Source: Phycisphaerae bacterium (GTDB lineage: Bacteria > Planctomycetota > Phycisphaerae > UBA1845). Taken from it: DNA of 64,000 nt. Positions 34,287 to 43,941 of the stretch are shown in pieces. The position numbers were made by a program, and so were the translations under genes. The stretch lies in assembly GCA_029260235.1 (NCBI GenBank), contig JAJDDP010000014.1, forward strand, positions 1 to 64,000, written 5' to 3'. Numbering within the stretch: the first letter of the stretch is position 1; each line of letters opens with the position of its first letter. Under the pieces are notes generated by a model. It was not told the origin of the DNA, did not search any database, and was given only the letters and a program-made list of their open reading frames with translations.

Positions 34287-35789
34287 ATGCTCCGCTTTCT
34301 TGTTTTCTCCAACGGCGCCCCCGCCAAAAGTGTTGATCTGTCTGGTGCATACCTCGTCGGCAGTGACGGGGTACCAATGCGCGCTGAGCTTGAGTTCCGC
34401 GACGGCATGCTCACCTGCACCAAACGCGCAACCGGACCGGCTGGCTTGGCGATTTCATGGCCCATCCCGGGAGTCGGGCAACTTCTCCTGGAGACCACCC
34501 GCCTTCAGGAGCGAGAGAAGCCCTACGTTCTCCAGCTGGAATTGGCCCGAAACCGGCTGATGCGCCTTTCGCACAAGCAGGAAGATTGGGAACTAGACGA
34601 CCCCCGCTCGCTGGAAAAGCTGAGCGGCAATGTGGTCAAGTCCAGGGACTTGCTGGTCAAAGCCCTGCAGGCTGACACCGACGCCCAGGCCGCTCAACTG
34701 GGCGAAGAATCACTGGCGCTGGCGGTTCGCGTGGGTGAACAACTAAGCCTCCAACATGCCGAAGACGCCCTGCTAAGGAAGCGGGCTGAGAACGGATTTG
34801 CCCGCCGCCTGCTGGGCTGCACCGTCGATTTGAGCAATCAATCCGAAGCCTACCGACGCCACCTGGTCGAAGCCTTCGACTTTGTGGTCATCCCTTTTGT
34901 TTGGCGGGACATTGAACCGTCAGAGCAACAATTCGATTGGAAGCTGTTGGATGGCTGGGTCGATTGGTTTGCCAAACATCGCATCCCCATGAAGGGGACC
35001 GATCTGGTCAACTTCGTCGAGAAGAACGTACCTGACTGGCTCTACATTTGGGAACACGATTTCGAGACCATCCGCGATCTGATTTACGAGCATGTTCGCC
35101 GGGTCCTCCAACGCTATGGCAAGCACATCCAGGTCTGGGATGTGGTCAACGGTATCCACGGCGTCAATTGCATCAGCTTCAATTTCGAACAGCTGATGGA
35201 ACTAACCCGCATGTCAGCCGCCCTGACCAAGAAGTTGTTGCCCAAGTCGTTGACTATTGTCGATTTGGCTGCACCGTGGGGTGAGTATTACGCCCGCAAC
35301 CAGCGGACCATTCCCCCTATGCTCTACGCCGACATGATCATCCAGAGCGGCATTCCCTTCGACGCGTTTGGTCTGCAATGCTACTTCGGGATGAGCATGG
35401 ACGGGATGTATGTGCGCGATCTGTTCCAGATTTCCTCGATGCTTGATCGCTTCGCCCAGCGAGGCAGGCCCATCCATGTGACCGGTGCCCAAGTGCCCTC
35501 TGCGGTGACCACAGACAAGAGCGATGCCTGGGGTGGAGCTGTTTCCATCCGCGACGGCGGGTCTTGGTGGGGCGACTGGAATGAGGAACTTCAGTCGAAG
35601 TGGTTGCGGGGGTTCTACGAGATTGCCCTGTCCAAAATCATGGTCGACACGGTCACCTGGCGGAACCTCTCCGACGCAGGGAACAGCTTCCTGCCGCATG
35701 GAGGCTTGCTGCATGCCGACATGTCCCCAAAGCCCGCCTTCAAGCAGCTAAAAGAAGTCCGCAAAGCAGTTCTAGCCAATGGCAACTGA
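34287..35789 (+). CDS. GH10 (endo-beta-xylanase)-fold protein with an N-terminal extension; catalytic Glu residues apparently absent
   Basis: FVVIPFVWRDIEPSEQQFDWKLLDGWVDWF, VWDVVNGIHG, FGLQCYF, RPIHVTGAQVPS align to GH10 landmarks. Confidence 0.8.
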   Translation: MLRFLVFSNGAPAKSVDLSGAYLVGSDGVPMRAELEFRDGMLTCTKRATGPAGLAISWPIPGVGQLLLETTRLQEREKPYVLQLELARNRLMRLSHKQEDWELDDPRSLEKLSGNVVKSRDLLVKALQADTDAQAAQLGEESLALAVRVGEQLSLQHAEDALLRKRAENGFARRLLGCTVDLSNQSEAYRRHLVEAFDFVVIPFVWRDIEPSEQQFDWKLLDGWVDWFAKHRIPMKGTDLVNFVEKNVPDWLYIWEHDFETIRDLIYEHVRRVLQRYGKHIQVWDVVNGIHGVNCISFNFEQLMELTRMSAALTKKLLPKSLTIVDLAAPWGEYYARNQRTIPPMLYADMIIQSGIPFDAFGLQCYFGMSMDGMYVRDLFQISSMLDRFAQRGRPIHVTGAQVPSAVTTDKSDAWGGAVSIRDGGSWWGDWNEELQSKWLRGFYEIALSKIMVDTVTWRNLSDAGNSFLPHGGLLHADMSPKPAFKQLKEVRKAVLANGN

Positions 35790-36210
35790 CCCTTCATCGG
35801 GTCAAGCCGCAACTGCATCATCACAGCCAGCATCCGCACACCCCGGCGCCGCTTCGACGATGGCGGCACTCTTTGTACCCCTGTTCTGCTTAGGTGTGTA
35901 TAACCTGACCACGACCGTACCTTACGCCGAAGCCACCGGCGGCGCCGCCTCGCGAAAATCAGGGCAACTGCAGATCAACCCCAATACAGCGGAGTGGTGG
36001 GAGTTGACCGTCCTGCCCGGCGTGGGTGCAGTGACCGCCAAGAAAATCGTCGCCTACCGAGACACCTGCCGGCAAGAGCAAAGCCTACCATCTGAGGCCC
36101 CGGTCTTTGAATCCGCAACAGACCTAAGACGCATCCATGGCATAGGCCCGAAGAAGGCAATAGCCATGGAACCGTTCTTGGTCTTCGAGCAACTGCCGCA
36201 GGGGAGGTGA
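35779..36210 (+). CDS. ComEA-like helix-hairpin-helix protein
   Basis: INPNTAEWWELTVLPGVGAVTAKKIVAYRD and LRRIHGIGPKKAIAMEPFL; overlaps the upstream gene by 11 nt. Confidence 0.8.
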   Translation: MATDPSSGQAATASSQPASAHPGAASTMAALFVPLFCLGVYNLTTTVPYAEATGGAASRKSGQLQINPNTAEWWELTVLPGVGAVTAKKIVAYRDTCRQEQSLPSEAPVFESATDLRRIHGIGPKKAIAMEPFLVFEQLPQGR

Positions 36211-36304
36211 AGAAACGGCGGTGCCACGCTTGGCCAGACTCTTTCCACCATTCCCAGCCTGCCAGTGCGCCGGCGTGTATTAGTCATCGCGTTGCAAATC
36301 TGCT

Positions 36305-37828
36305 CTATTCCCCAAACTTGATTCCCTGGGCCAAAGGTAGTTCGGTGCTGTAGTTGATGGTGTTGGTTTGGCGGCGCATGTAAGCCCGCCAGGCGTCCGA
36401 TCCGGACTCTCTTCCGCCGCCGGTGTCCTTCTCTCCACCGAAGGCGCCACCGATTTCGGCGCCGCTGGTGCCGATGTTGACGTTGGCAATCCCGCAATCG
36501 CTACCGGCATGGCCCAAGAATCTCTCAGCCTCGAGCAGGTTCTTGGTGAAGATCGAACTACTTAGGCCTTGAGGTACGCCGTTGTGCAGCCCGATGGCTT
36601 CGTCCAGTGAATCGTACCCGATGACATAGAGGATCGGGGCGAACGTCTCCTCCTGAACGATTTCATACTCGTTGTTGGCTTCGGCGATACACGGGGTGAC
36701 GTAACAGCCGCCGGGATATTGATCGCCGGAGAACTTCTCGCCGCCGCAGAGGATTTTGCCGCCCTCAGCCTTGACCTTTTCGATGGCGTTGAGCAGGTCA
36801 TCTACGGCTGTCCCGTCGATCAGCGGACCCATCAGCGTCCCTTCAGCCAGTGGGTCGCCGATTTTGACCTGCCCGTAGGCGGCAATCAGTTTGTCCACCA
36901 GGGTTTGCTTCAAGGAGTTGTGTACGATGATTCGCCGCGTCGAGGTGCAGCGTTGACCGGCTGTCCCTACCGCCCCAAAGAGGATTGCCCGCATAGCCAT
37001 TTCCAGGTCAGCCTCGGGCGTAACGATGATGGCATTGTTGCCACCCAGTTCCAGGATAGTGCGGGCCAATCGCTCGCCAACGACGGCGCCGATTCGCCTG
37101 CCCATGCGACAACTGCCAGTGGCGCTAACTAGCGGCACGCGCCGATCATTGATCAGTTTCTCGCCGATGGTCGAACCCCGCCCGATGACCAGGCTGAAGA
37201 TAGCAGGATCGACATCGTTATCCCTGCAAACCTGCTCGGCGATCTTGGTGCAGGCGATGGCTGTCAGCGGCGTCTTTGAAGATGGCTTCCATAGGACCGA
37301 ATCTCCGCACACCGAAGCCAAGGCTGCATTCCACGCCCAGACCGCAACTGGGAAATTGAACGCGGACACCACGCCTACCACGCCCAACGGATGCCACTGT
37401 TCGTACATGCGATGGCCAGGCCTCTCCGAGTGCATGGTCAAGCCGTATAGCTGACGACTCAACCCGACGGCGAAGTCGCAGATGTCGATCATCTCTTGAA
37501 CTTCGCCTTCACCTTCGGGCCTGATCTTGCCCATCTCGATGGTGACCAGCGCACCTAGCTCAGCCTTGTAGTCGCGAAGGGCGATGCCCAGCTGGCGAAT
37601 TAGCTCGCCGCGATAAGGGGCTGGCTGCACACGCCAGGATTCAAAGGCAGTCTGGGCCCTTGTGATGATGGCTTCGTACTCAGCCTCGGTCACTTGCTTC
37701 ACCGAAGCGATCACTTTGCCGTCGATGGGAGAGACGGACTCGATTACCTCAGCCCCGCCGACCCATTCGCCGCCAAAGCCGCCCAAGTTTTCTTTCTCGA
37801 TGCCGAGCTTGTTGAGGATGTCTTGCAT
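36305..37828 (-). CDS. Aldehyde dehydrogenase, ALDH7-like (aminoadipate-semialdehyde dehydrogenase type)
   Basis: GVVGVVSAFNFPVAVWAWNAALA, LELGGNNAIIV, GTAGQRCTSTRR, FGGEKDTGGGRESGSDAWRAYMRRQT. Confidence 0.93.
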   Translation of the reverse strand: MQDILNKLGIEKENLGGFGGEWVGGAEVIESVSPIDGKVIASVKQVTEAEYEAIITRAQTAFESWRVQPAPYRGELIRQLGIALRDYKAELGALVTIEMGKIRPEGEGEVQEMIDICDFAVGLSRQLYGLTMHSERPGHRMYEQWHPLGVVGVVSAFNFPVAVWAWNAALASVCGDSVLWKPSSKTPLTAIACTKIAEQVCRDNDVDPAIFSLVIGRGSTIGEKLINDRRVPLVSATGSCRMGRRIGAVVGERLARTILELGGNNAIIVTPEADLEMAMRAILFGAVGTAGQRCTSTRRIIVHNSLKQTLVDKLIAAYGQVKIGDPLAEGTLMGPLIDGTAVDDLLNAIEKVKAEGGKILCGGEKFSGDQYPGGCYVTPCIAEANNEYEIVQEETFAPILYVIGYDSLDEAIGLHNGVPQGLSSSIFTKNLLEAERFLGHAGSDCGIANVNIGTSGAEIGGAFGGEKDTGGGRESGSDAWRAYMRRQTNTINYSTELPLAQGIKFGE

Positions 37829-37892
37829 GGGAGTTCCCTAAAACCAATGTTCAACTGGACAAAAAAAATCCACAGGACAATTCAAAATTCAT

Positions 37893-37980
37893 GTGGCACC
37901 GGCATCTTGCCGGTGAGCTGTGCCGGTGAGCTGTGCCGGTCAATTCACTGGCAAGATGCTAGTGCAACACTGCGCTTGCC
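37893..37980. repeat. Palindromic intergenic repeat of the 'GTGILPV...QDAxAT' type with internal 13-bp tandem duplication
   Basis: tggcaccggcatcttgccggtg versus reverse complement of cactggcaagatgctagtgcaa (18/22), ggtgagctgtgcc twice in tandem. Confidence 0.75.
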
Positions 37981-37987
37981 TAGCCGA

Positions 37988-39124
37988 CTATCCGCCGGCA
38001 GCTATCGCTTGAATGCGATTCAGTTTGACGTCTTGGATTTCCATCATGGCTTCCCAGTCGGGTTCGACCAGCAGCTCGGTGAAGGACTCAGCCGTCATCT
38101 TGGCCACGATGCGGTATTTTGCGATACCCTTGGTGAACTTGTAATTGACTTTCTCGATGCCAGGGGTCTTTTGCAGCTTCTTCTTGATCTTCAATGCCAT
38201 GGGCACCTTGATGCCTGACACCTCGAGTTGGATCTCTCCGCCGGCTGATATTTGAGTTGCCCACTGATTCATGCACGTTTCGTAGACCATGTCGATGATC
38301 TTGGCCCCGGCGTTGGACATGGCCATCTTGCCCGCTTGCTTGTTGGCGGTGAAGTGGCCTCGCGCTCCGCCGCGCCAGTTGGGCAGCGATTCACTGGCTA
38401 GTAGCTTGCCCGTGTCGGTGTAGAACATCTTGACCACGCAGTCGCCGTTATACATAGCCGTCCGCGTGCCGTAGAGGTTCTCGACCCCGGCTGCGTTGGC
38501 GTGGGCACTGCCGGTAACAAAAATCTGCGTGCCAAAATCCTTGGCGATCATCTGCATCTTGGCGATGTCATCTTCGACGGCTGCGTCGGCTGACTCGCGC
38601 TTGGCGATCTCCCGCACCTGGGCGCCGGAGTAGACGTCGAACCCACTCTTGAGCAGCCGTTCCTCGATCTTGGATTCCAGAATACTGCTGTCATCCAGAA
38701 CATCGTCGATGTACTCGCTGATCATGACCATCACCCCAGGTCTGCCAATCTGATCGAGCACATTCTGCACGGCGCCCCAACTGCTGGCAACGGCAGACTT
38801 GCTGACCCTGGCTTTGATCTTGCAGAAATAAGTTCCGCCGGCGCCGGGGCCTTCTTGGAGGACCTGGTAGTCGGTGACAATACCCTCAGCCTTGGAGTAA
38901 ATGGTGTCTCGAACCAGCTCGAAATTCTCCACCTGCGAGTGCGAGAAAATCTCCTGCTTGCCGCCCTGCTCGAGGGCTTTTCGCAAAGCGTCGGTCTTGG
39001 CTGAGTCGGCACTGATCCCCTCGCCGGTCACCTCGACCTCAACAATATCATCCTGAGCCAAAGCAACAGAAGCCGGCAACAGGCTCCCCAATAAAGCAAC
39101 CGAAAGCATCCAACGTGATTTCAT
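37988..39124 (-). CDS. Exported LPP20/FlgT-N-like protein
   Basis: Signal peptide MKSRWMLSVALLGSLLPASVALA; VEVTGEGISADSAKTDALRKALEQGGKQEI pattern. Confidence 0.65.
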   Translation of the reverse strand: MKSRWMLSVALLGSLLPASVALAQDDIVEVEVTGEGISADSAKTDALRKALEQGGKQEIFSHSQVENFELVRDTIYSKAEGIVTDYQVLQEGPGAGGTYFCKIKARVSKSAVASSWGAVQNVLDQIGRPGVMVMISEYIDDVLDDSSILESKIEERLLKSGFDVYSGAQVREIAKRESADAAVEDDIAKMQMIAKDFGTQIFVTGSAHANAAGVENLYGTRTAMYNGDCVVKMFYTDTGKLLASESLPNWRGGARGHFTANKQAGKMAMSNAGAKIIDMVYETCMNQWATQISAGGEIQLEVSGIKVPMALKIKKKLQKTPGIEKVNYKFTKGIAKYRIVAKMTAESFTELLVEPDWEAMMEIQDVKLNRIQAIAAGG

Positions 39125-39762
39125 GGCGTTTCTCCTCGCAAGACAGGGTAACCACATCACCCCCAGAATGATCCCATTTCAGCGTTGGACAAGCCAACAA
39201 CGCAGCCGGTTAGCGTACCGCAAAATAGATGGAGGGGAAACACGCGGAGAATGGCTGGAATTAGGGTCCTGGCAGCGAAGTGCTCTACGTGGAGAGGCCC
39301 TTCAGGTCGCCGCAATTTGACTGAGAACGGCGAGTTCCCAAGACACTGGGAGGTAGTTCGATGTCGAGGCGGGAGGCACCCCTTTTCACGCTGGGCGAGT
39401 ACGATCCTGGCGCAACTGCCGACGCTGCACCAATCGACCGGGCACGCTGAGCAGCGTCACGGGAGTGAGTTGTTGTAAGCTGCGCCTGAGTGACGGCGGC
39501 TTCCAAAAATGAGGAAAGCCCGGGTGCACTCCCGCCTCAGTGGCTAAGAACCGAAGCAGTACTATCAACCCGAGGCTTTCCTCTGGTTCTTGCCCGTCAT
39601 CGATGACGAGGGGCAATGGAGAATCATGAAGCAGGGCGATCCCCTTATGTCTTCAACGCAATCTGTGGTGGGCGCGTTCACAAAATATGAGAACAATTTG
39701 GCGCGGTGCCAGGATTGGTTCCTTGGCGCAGCTCAGTTGGTGCGACAGGCGGCCAGTGGGAG

Positions 39763-40014
39763 TTAGCATCTTTTTTCTCCATCGTGGTGGAAACTAATGC
39801 CCACCTGCCTCGCCAACTCGCAAACTGCTTCCACGGGGTCGTCCGCAAGAACCCACCACTGGTCTCCACCCAAATCGACCGCTGTCGCGATGCAACCCCC
39901 AAGATCTCGCCGCACAGCCACCTCGTACCCAAGATCCTGGATCATGTGGACCAACAGCATCGCAACTTTGGATGGAGTCACCTGGGTCTGCATTATTTCC
40001 CTAGTAGCTGCCAC
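39763..40014 (-). CDS. Hypothetical small protein
   Basis: 83-aa ORF of plausible composition in an otherwise noncoding gap. Confidence 0.3.
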   Translation of the reverse strand: MAATREIMQTQVTPSKVAMLLVHMIQDLGYEVAVRRDLGGCIATAVDLGGDQWWVLADDPVEAVCELARQVGISFHHDGEKRC

Positions 40015-40316
40015 CTGCTAAACAATGGGCCTACTGGTTCCCCCTTGCCTGGCCCACCACGTCCATCGATCAGCGAAGTTCCTGTTGGCTCAGACCATCC
40101 GTAAGCAGCCTCCTGCGGTGATTACTCATCGGCGCACTGGCTAGAAGGCTGTGGGACGGTCCGGTTAGCAACAAACTAAGTTGCTGTGGTATACTGGTTA
40201 CCAACGTGAACTAGTGTCAGCGCGTTCAAGGAATCCTGGCATTTTCTGTGACCGGACTATATTTCGACGGCGGGCACGCTCAACGGTCGCGCGCCGTGAA
40301 TACTTCGAGAGAGCAC

Positions 40317-40922
40317 ATGGATTCTCAAGTCTTGGAAACCCTCCTGGCCAGGGAAGCCCCCCGGCTTCTAAGCCTGGTTCGCAGCCGTCTTCAGCTAAGC
40401 CCGAGGGCGGACATTTGTGCGGAGGATGTGCTGCAGGAAGTGTGGTACTCGGCGTTCAAGAACATCGAGAGTTTCGAGGAACGGCATTCAGGGTCGCTGG
40501 CAGCCTGGTTGACCATGATTACGGAGAACAAGCTGATGGATGCTATCCGCCGTGTTCAAACTGCGAAGCGCGGCGGCAACAATCACACCATATCGGCACA
40601 GCAGGGTGAGGCGAGCTCCTTTATCGACCTCTATGACCTGATTGCATCGCCGGACAGAACGCCCAGTCGGGATCTCTCTGTGGTCGAAGTGTCGCGCGCC
40701 GTGGATCTCGCATTGCGGCAGTTGCCACAATCCAATCGGCTGGCAATGTGGTCGTACTACATAGAGGGAATGTCCATTGCCAAGCTGGCTGAGATGATGG
40801 GAAAAACCAAGGCGTCGATTCACGCTCTATTGCACGCCGGCCGAAAAAACCTTCGAGATCTCCTCGGCAACGGAGAAGAATTCTTCAGCGATGTCTCCCG
40901 AGAGGATGAACCAACCCCGTGA
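40317..40922 (+). CDS. ECF-type RNA polymerase sigma factor
   Basis: DICAEDVLQEVWYSAFKNIESFE (region 2) and LPQSNRLAMWSYYIEGMSIAKLAEMMGKTKASIHALLHAGRKNLRDLL (region 4). Confidence 0.93.
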   Translation: MDSQVLETLLAREAPRLLSLVRSRLQLSPRADICAEDVLQEVWYSAFKNIESFEERHSGSLAAWLTMITENKLMDAIRRVQTAKRGGNNHTISAQQGEASSFIDLYDLIASPDRTPSRDLSVVEVSRAVDLALRQLPQSNRLAMWSYYIEGMSIAKLAEMMGKTKASIHALLHAGRKNLRDLLGNGEEFFSDVSREDEPTP

Positions 40923-42394
40923 AATCTCCTCGACCGAATGTTCCTGGCAGGCCTGGTCGGCCCGCTTCGGGCGGTAGCGATGCATCGCCGGGTGTGTCCG
41001 CCCGAATTGACGAGTTGGTAGCTGATGTCCTTCGGCGGCGCGAAGCAGGTCAGCAATTGCCCATCCAAGAAATCCTAGACCAGAATAGCGAATTGCGCCC
41101 TGAACTGGATGAACGCCTTCGTTTGCTCGAAGGCATTGCATCTGCGCGACGACGGGCTGAGAAAGACCAGCCTCGGTTGCTGGATCGTTGCGAAGCACAA
41201 GCGCTGGAGCGCCGGTACCTTGATGACGCACTCCCGGGTTACCGGCTAATCAATTTGATCTCGCGGGGCGGCCAGGGTGTTGTCTATCGTGCCGTCCAGC
41301 GATCTACCAATCGAATGGTGGCCCTAAAAATTCTGCCTGGAGGGCCGTTGGCTTCGAAGGCTCGCCACGATCGATTTGCACGCGAAGTCGAACTGCTGAG
41401 CAGACTTGAGCACCCGAACATAGTGCGATTGTACGAATGCGGCATAGCACTCCACCAGCCGTATTTTGCCATGGAGCTAATCGAGGGCCATCCAATTGAT
41501 CGGCATGCCGACGCCCGCCGGCTGGACGTGGATAACCGCATCCGGTTGATGCTCATCGTTTGCGATGCAGTGACCGCTGCCCATCAGCGCGGAATCCTGC
41601 ACAGGGATATCAAACCCGCAAACATCCTGGTGGACGAGGAAGGCCAACCGCGCTTGCTGGATTTTGGGCTGGGCAAGTTCTTCCAGGGTGGAGGCGATGC
41701 CGAAGTGCTGACCCTCTCGGTGGCGGGACACATTGCCGGCACACTTCCCTATCTAAGTCCCGAGCAAATTGCCGGCCCTAGCGACCAACTCGACACTCGG
41801 ACGGATGTCTACTCCTTGGGCGTCTTGCTCTTCAGGCTGTTGACCGGCCGGTATCCCTACGACGTGACCAGCGGCGCCGAACAAGCGCGGCTCAACATCC
41901 TCCAGCAAGAGCCGATTCCCTTGCGCCGGGGTCTAGCTGAGGCTGAGCACAATTCTACCACCCGAACGGGCCACATCGGGAAGGATCTCGAGGCCATCGC
42001 TGGCAAAGCGCTCGAAAAAGAGCGAGAGAGACGCTATCAGAGCGTGGCTGACTTTGCCGGCGACCTGAGGCGATACCTGGCGGGCGATGCCGTCACTGCC
42101 CAACCCAATACAGGGATCTATGCCCTGGGCAAGAGCTTGCGGCGGCACCGCTGGTCCGTGCTTATCGCAGCCTTGTTCTTGTTGACGGTGGGCACGCTCG
42201 GAAGCGGTTGGGTTCGCTCGATCACCAGACAGCAGGCTACCTCCGGCTCGCTCTTGAACGAGATCACAACCGAGTCATGCTCGAAGAACTCCACAAGGCT
42301 TGCTTCAAAGGCAACCGGCTGGACGAGATTCGCGATCTACAGCCAGAGTATGCAGCCAAGCACTTGGCGCGCTACAAGCAACCGCCCCTCGTGA
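40919..42394 (+). CDS. Serine/threonine protein kinase (Hanks type) with C-terminal TM segment; probably frameshifted after the TM
   Basis: RGGQGVVYRAVQ, VALKIL, HRDIKPANILVDEEG, LLDFGLGK, LPYLSPEQIAG; GTGA overlap with the sigma factor. Confidence 0.9.
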   Translation: MKSPRPNVPGRPGRPASGGSDASPGVSARIDELVADVLRRREAGQQLPIQEILDQNSELRPELDERLRLLEGIASARRRAEKDQPRLLDRCEAQALERRYLDDALPGYRLINLISRGGQGVVYRAVQRSTNRMVALKILPGGPLASKARHDRFAREVELLSRLEHPNIVRLYECGIALHQPYFAMELIEGHPIDRHADARRLDVDNRIRLMLIVCDAVTAAHQRGILHRDIKPANILVDEEGQPRLLDFGLGKFFQGGGDAEVLTLSVAGHIAGTLPYLSPEQIAGPSDQLDTRTDVYSLGVLLFRLLTGRYPYDVTSGAEQARLNILQQEPIPLRRGLAEAEHNSTTRTGHIGKDLEAIAGKALEKERERRYQSVADFAGDLRRYLAGDAVTAQPNTGIYALGKSLRRHRWSVLIAALFLLTVGTLGSGWVRSITRQQATSGSLLNEITTESCSKNSTRLASKATGWTRFAIYSQSMQPSTWRATSNRPS

Positions 42395-42491
42395 TCTATG
42401 ATGTCGAAGCGCTATTCTTGGCCGACGTGCCGCCTGAGATCGTGACTATGGCAAGCGACCCCGATGGGCCTGATTTCAGCGGGGCGGAGCA

Positions 42492-43565
42492 ATGGTTGGA
42501 CGCGGCATCAAAAAAAAAATGGACCTAATCGCTGGCAAGATCTCCGAGCGTGCGTTGCGTTTCCCGCTGACAAAAATAAATACGTTCATTCTAGGTCGAG
42601 ACACTGGACAGAAAATCGCGGTCATGTGGACTGGGCAGGCCTTCGTCGCACGGGCCTATTGCCACTACTTTTCCGGAAGGCACGGTGCAGCCCTGGCAGA
42701 TCTGTCAGCTGCAAGACGTTTGTCATGCGATCTGGCTGATTGCTTGCCCCTCGGGCAAAAAGACTTCGCTCTGTCAGTCCGTTCTCACATATTTGCGTTC
42801 TTGCGACGCACTCTGACAGAATCGTTCCTTGAGTCGCAGGTCCCGAACGAGTACGTCGCATGGCTGCTCGAAGATCCTGATCTTGTGAGCTACAGTTCCG
42901 GAATCGCCCATGAGGAGACTGGCTTTCTTGAGATTGTCGCCGGCGCATTCGTTGCTGATGCTGATGGAAAGGATGTTCATTTTGACCTGATCAAGCTCGA
43001 TCAGATCTTCGAGGGTTCGCTTGGGGAGTGGGGCGGGATGACACCGCGCCATCATGAGTTTGCCAAAAATCTCAGGCCTGAGGGTGTCCGCCCAATTGCC
43101 CAGTCCATCTTTGGAAGGATGGAGGCATGGGATTCAATAATCCAAACGCAGATTAAGGCTTCAAGGCAAGAGTTCGGTTCCTGGCTGGAGGAGGAAAGGC
43201 GGTTCAATCCACTGCTGTTCCATGTTGGGATTTACGGCTCAATCTATGAGGCTAAGCTGTGCGTCCGCGCCGCGCGCAAAGCCCTGCGCCTGGTCGCCCA
43301 CCTCATCCGATACCGGCAGGACTATGGCGAATGGCCAGGTGAGCGTCTCGCTGACTTACTAGGAGATTGTGAGGAGTGCCTGATCGATCCGGTCACCGGA
43401 GTCCCATTCGAAATCGACTACCCTGGTGGTACTCCAAGAATCAGATCAGCTACTGGCCATGCTGGCCTCTTCTCTGAGAAGGTCCTGAGTTGGATACAGG
43501 GCGCGGCTTGGGTGTCGCCCGGAGATACGCGGCTAACCTACTTCTCGGCGTCGCGCACTTGGTAA
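42492..43565 (+). pseudogene. Apparent C-terminal continuation of the kinase polypeptide in a third frame; may alternatively be an independent CDS
   Basis: Continuous coding character through frames 42208..42528 then 42492..43565, joined at an A10 tract; C-terminal CLIDPVTGVPFEIDYP module. Confidence 0.5.
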
Positions 43566-43941
43566 TTGGTTTGCTCCGCGCACCCGGGCAGGGCTGCGGC
43601 CCATTTCCGGTCAACAGCAGCTAATCTCCGTGCATGGTTTTGCTTCCGGCGTCGAACTTTCAGGTTGCGTGCATCGGGTTGACTCGACACGCAGTTACGC
43701 CCGCTCCAACGGCTCCTTCACGGCTTCAAGATGCGTCGTCCAGCCGCCCTCGGTTCCTTCGCGCATGGCTGGCGAAGCTGTCACCAGCCGCCATCTGCGG
43801 CAGAGATTGCTGACGGACGGGCGTAATGCACAGCAGGCAGGAAAGCATGGACGCCCACCGTAGCTTCCTGCAGCCCCGTCGATGTGAAATTTCGAACCGC
43901 CGCACACGGAGGATCGAACTTGCGAGTCCCGAACGGTTGAG

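Noticed and set aside
37694-38218. Plus-strand ORF of 174 aa
   Set aside because: Antisense to the ALDH and FlgT-like genes; its middle is the translated palindromic repeat.
43566-43941. Short ORFs between the kinase fragment and mgtE as genes
   Set aside because: Overlapping in multiple frames with low-complexity composition; no family resemblance found by eye.
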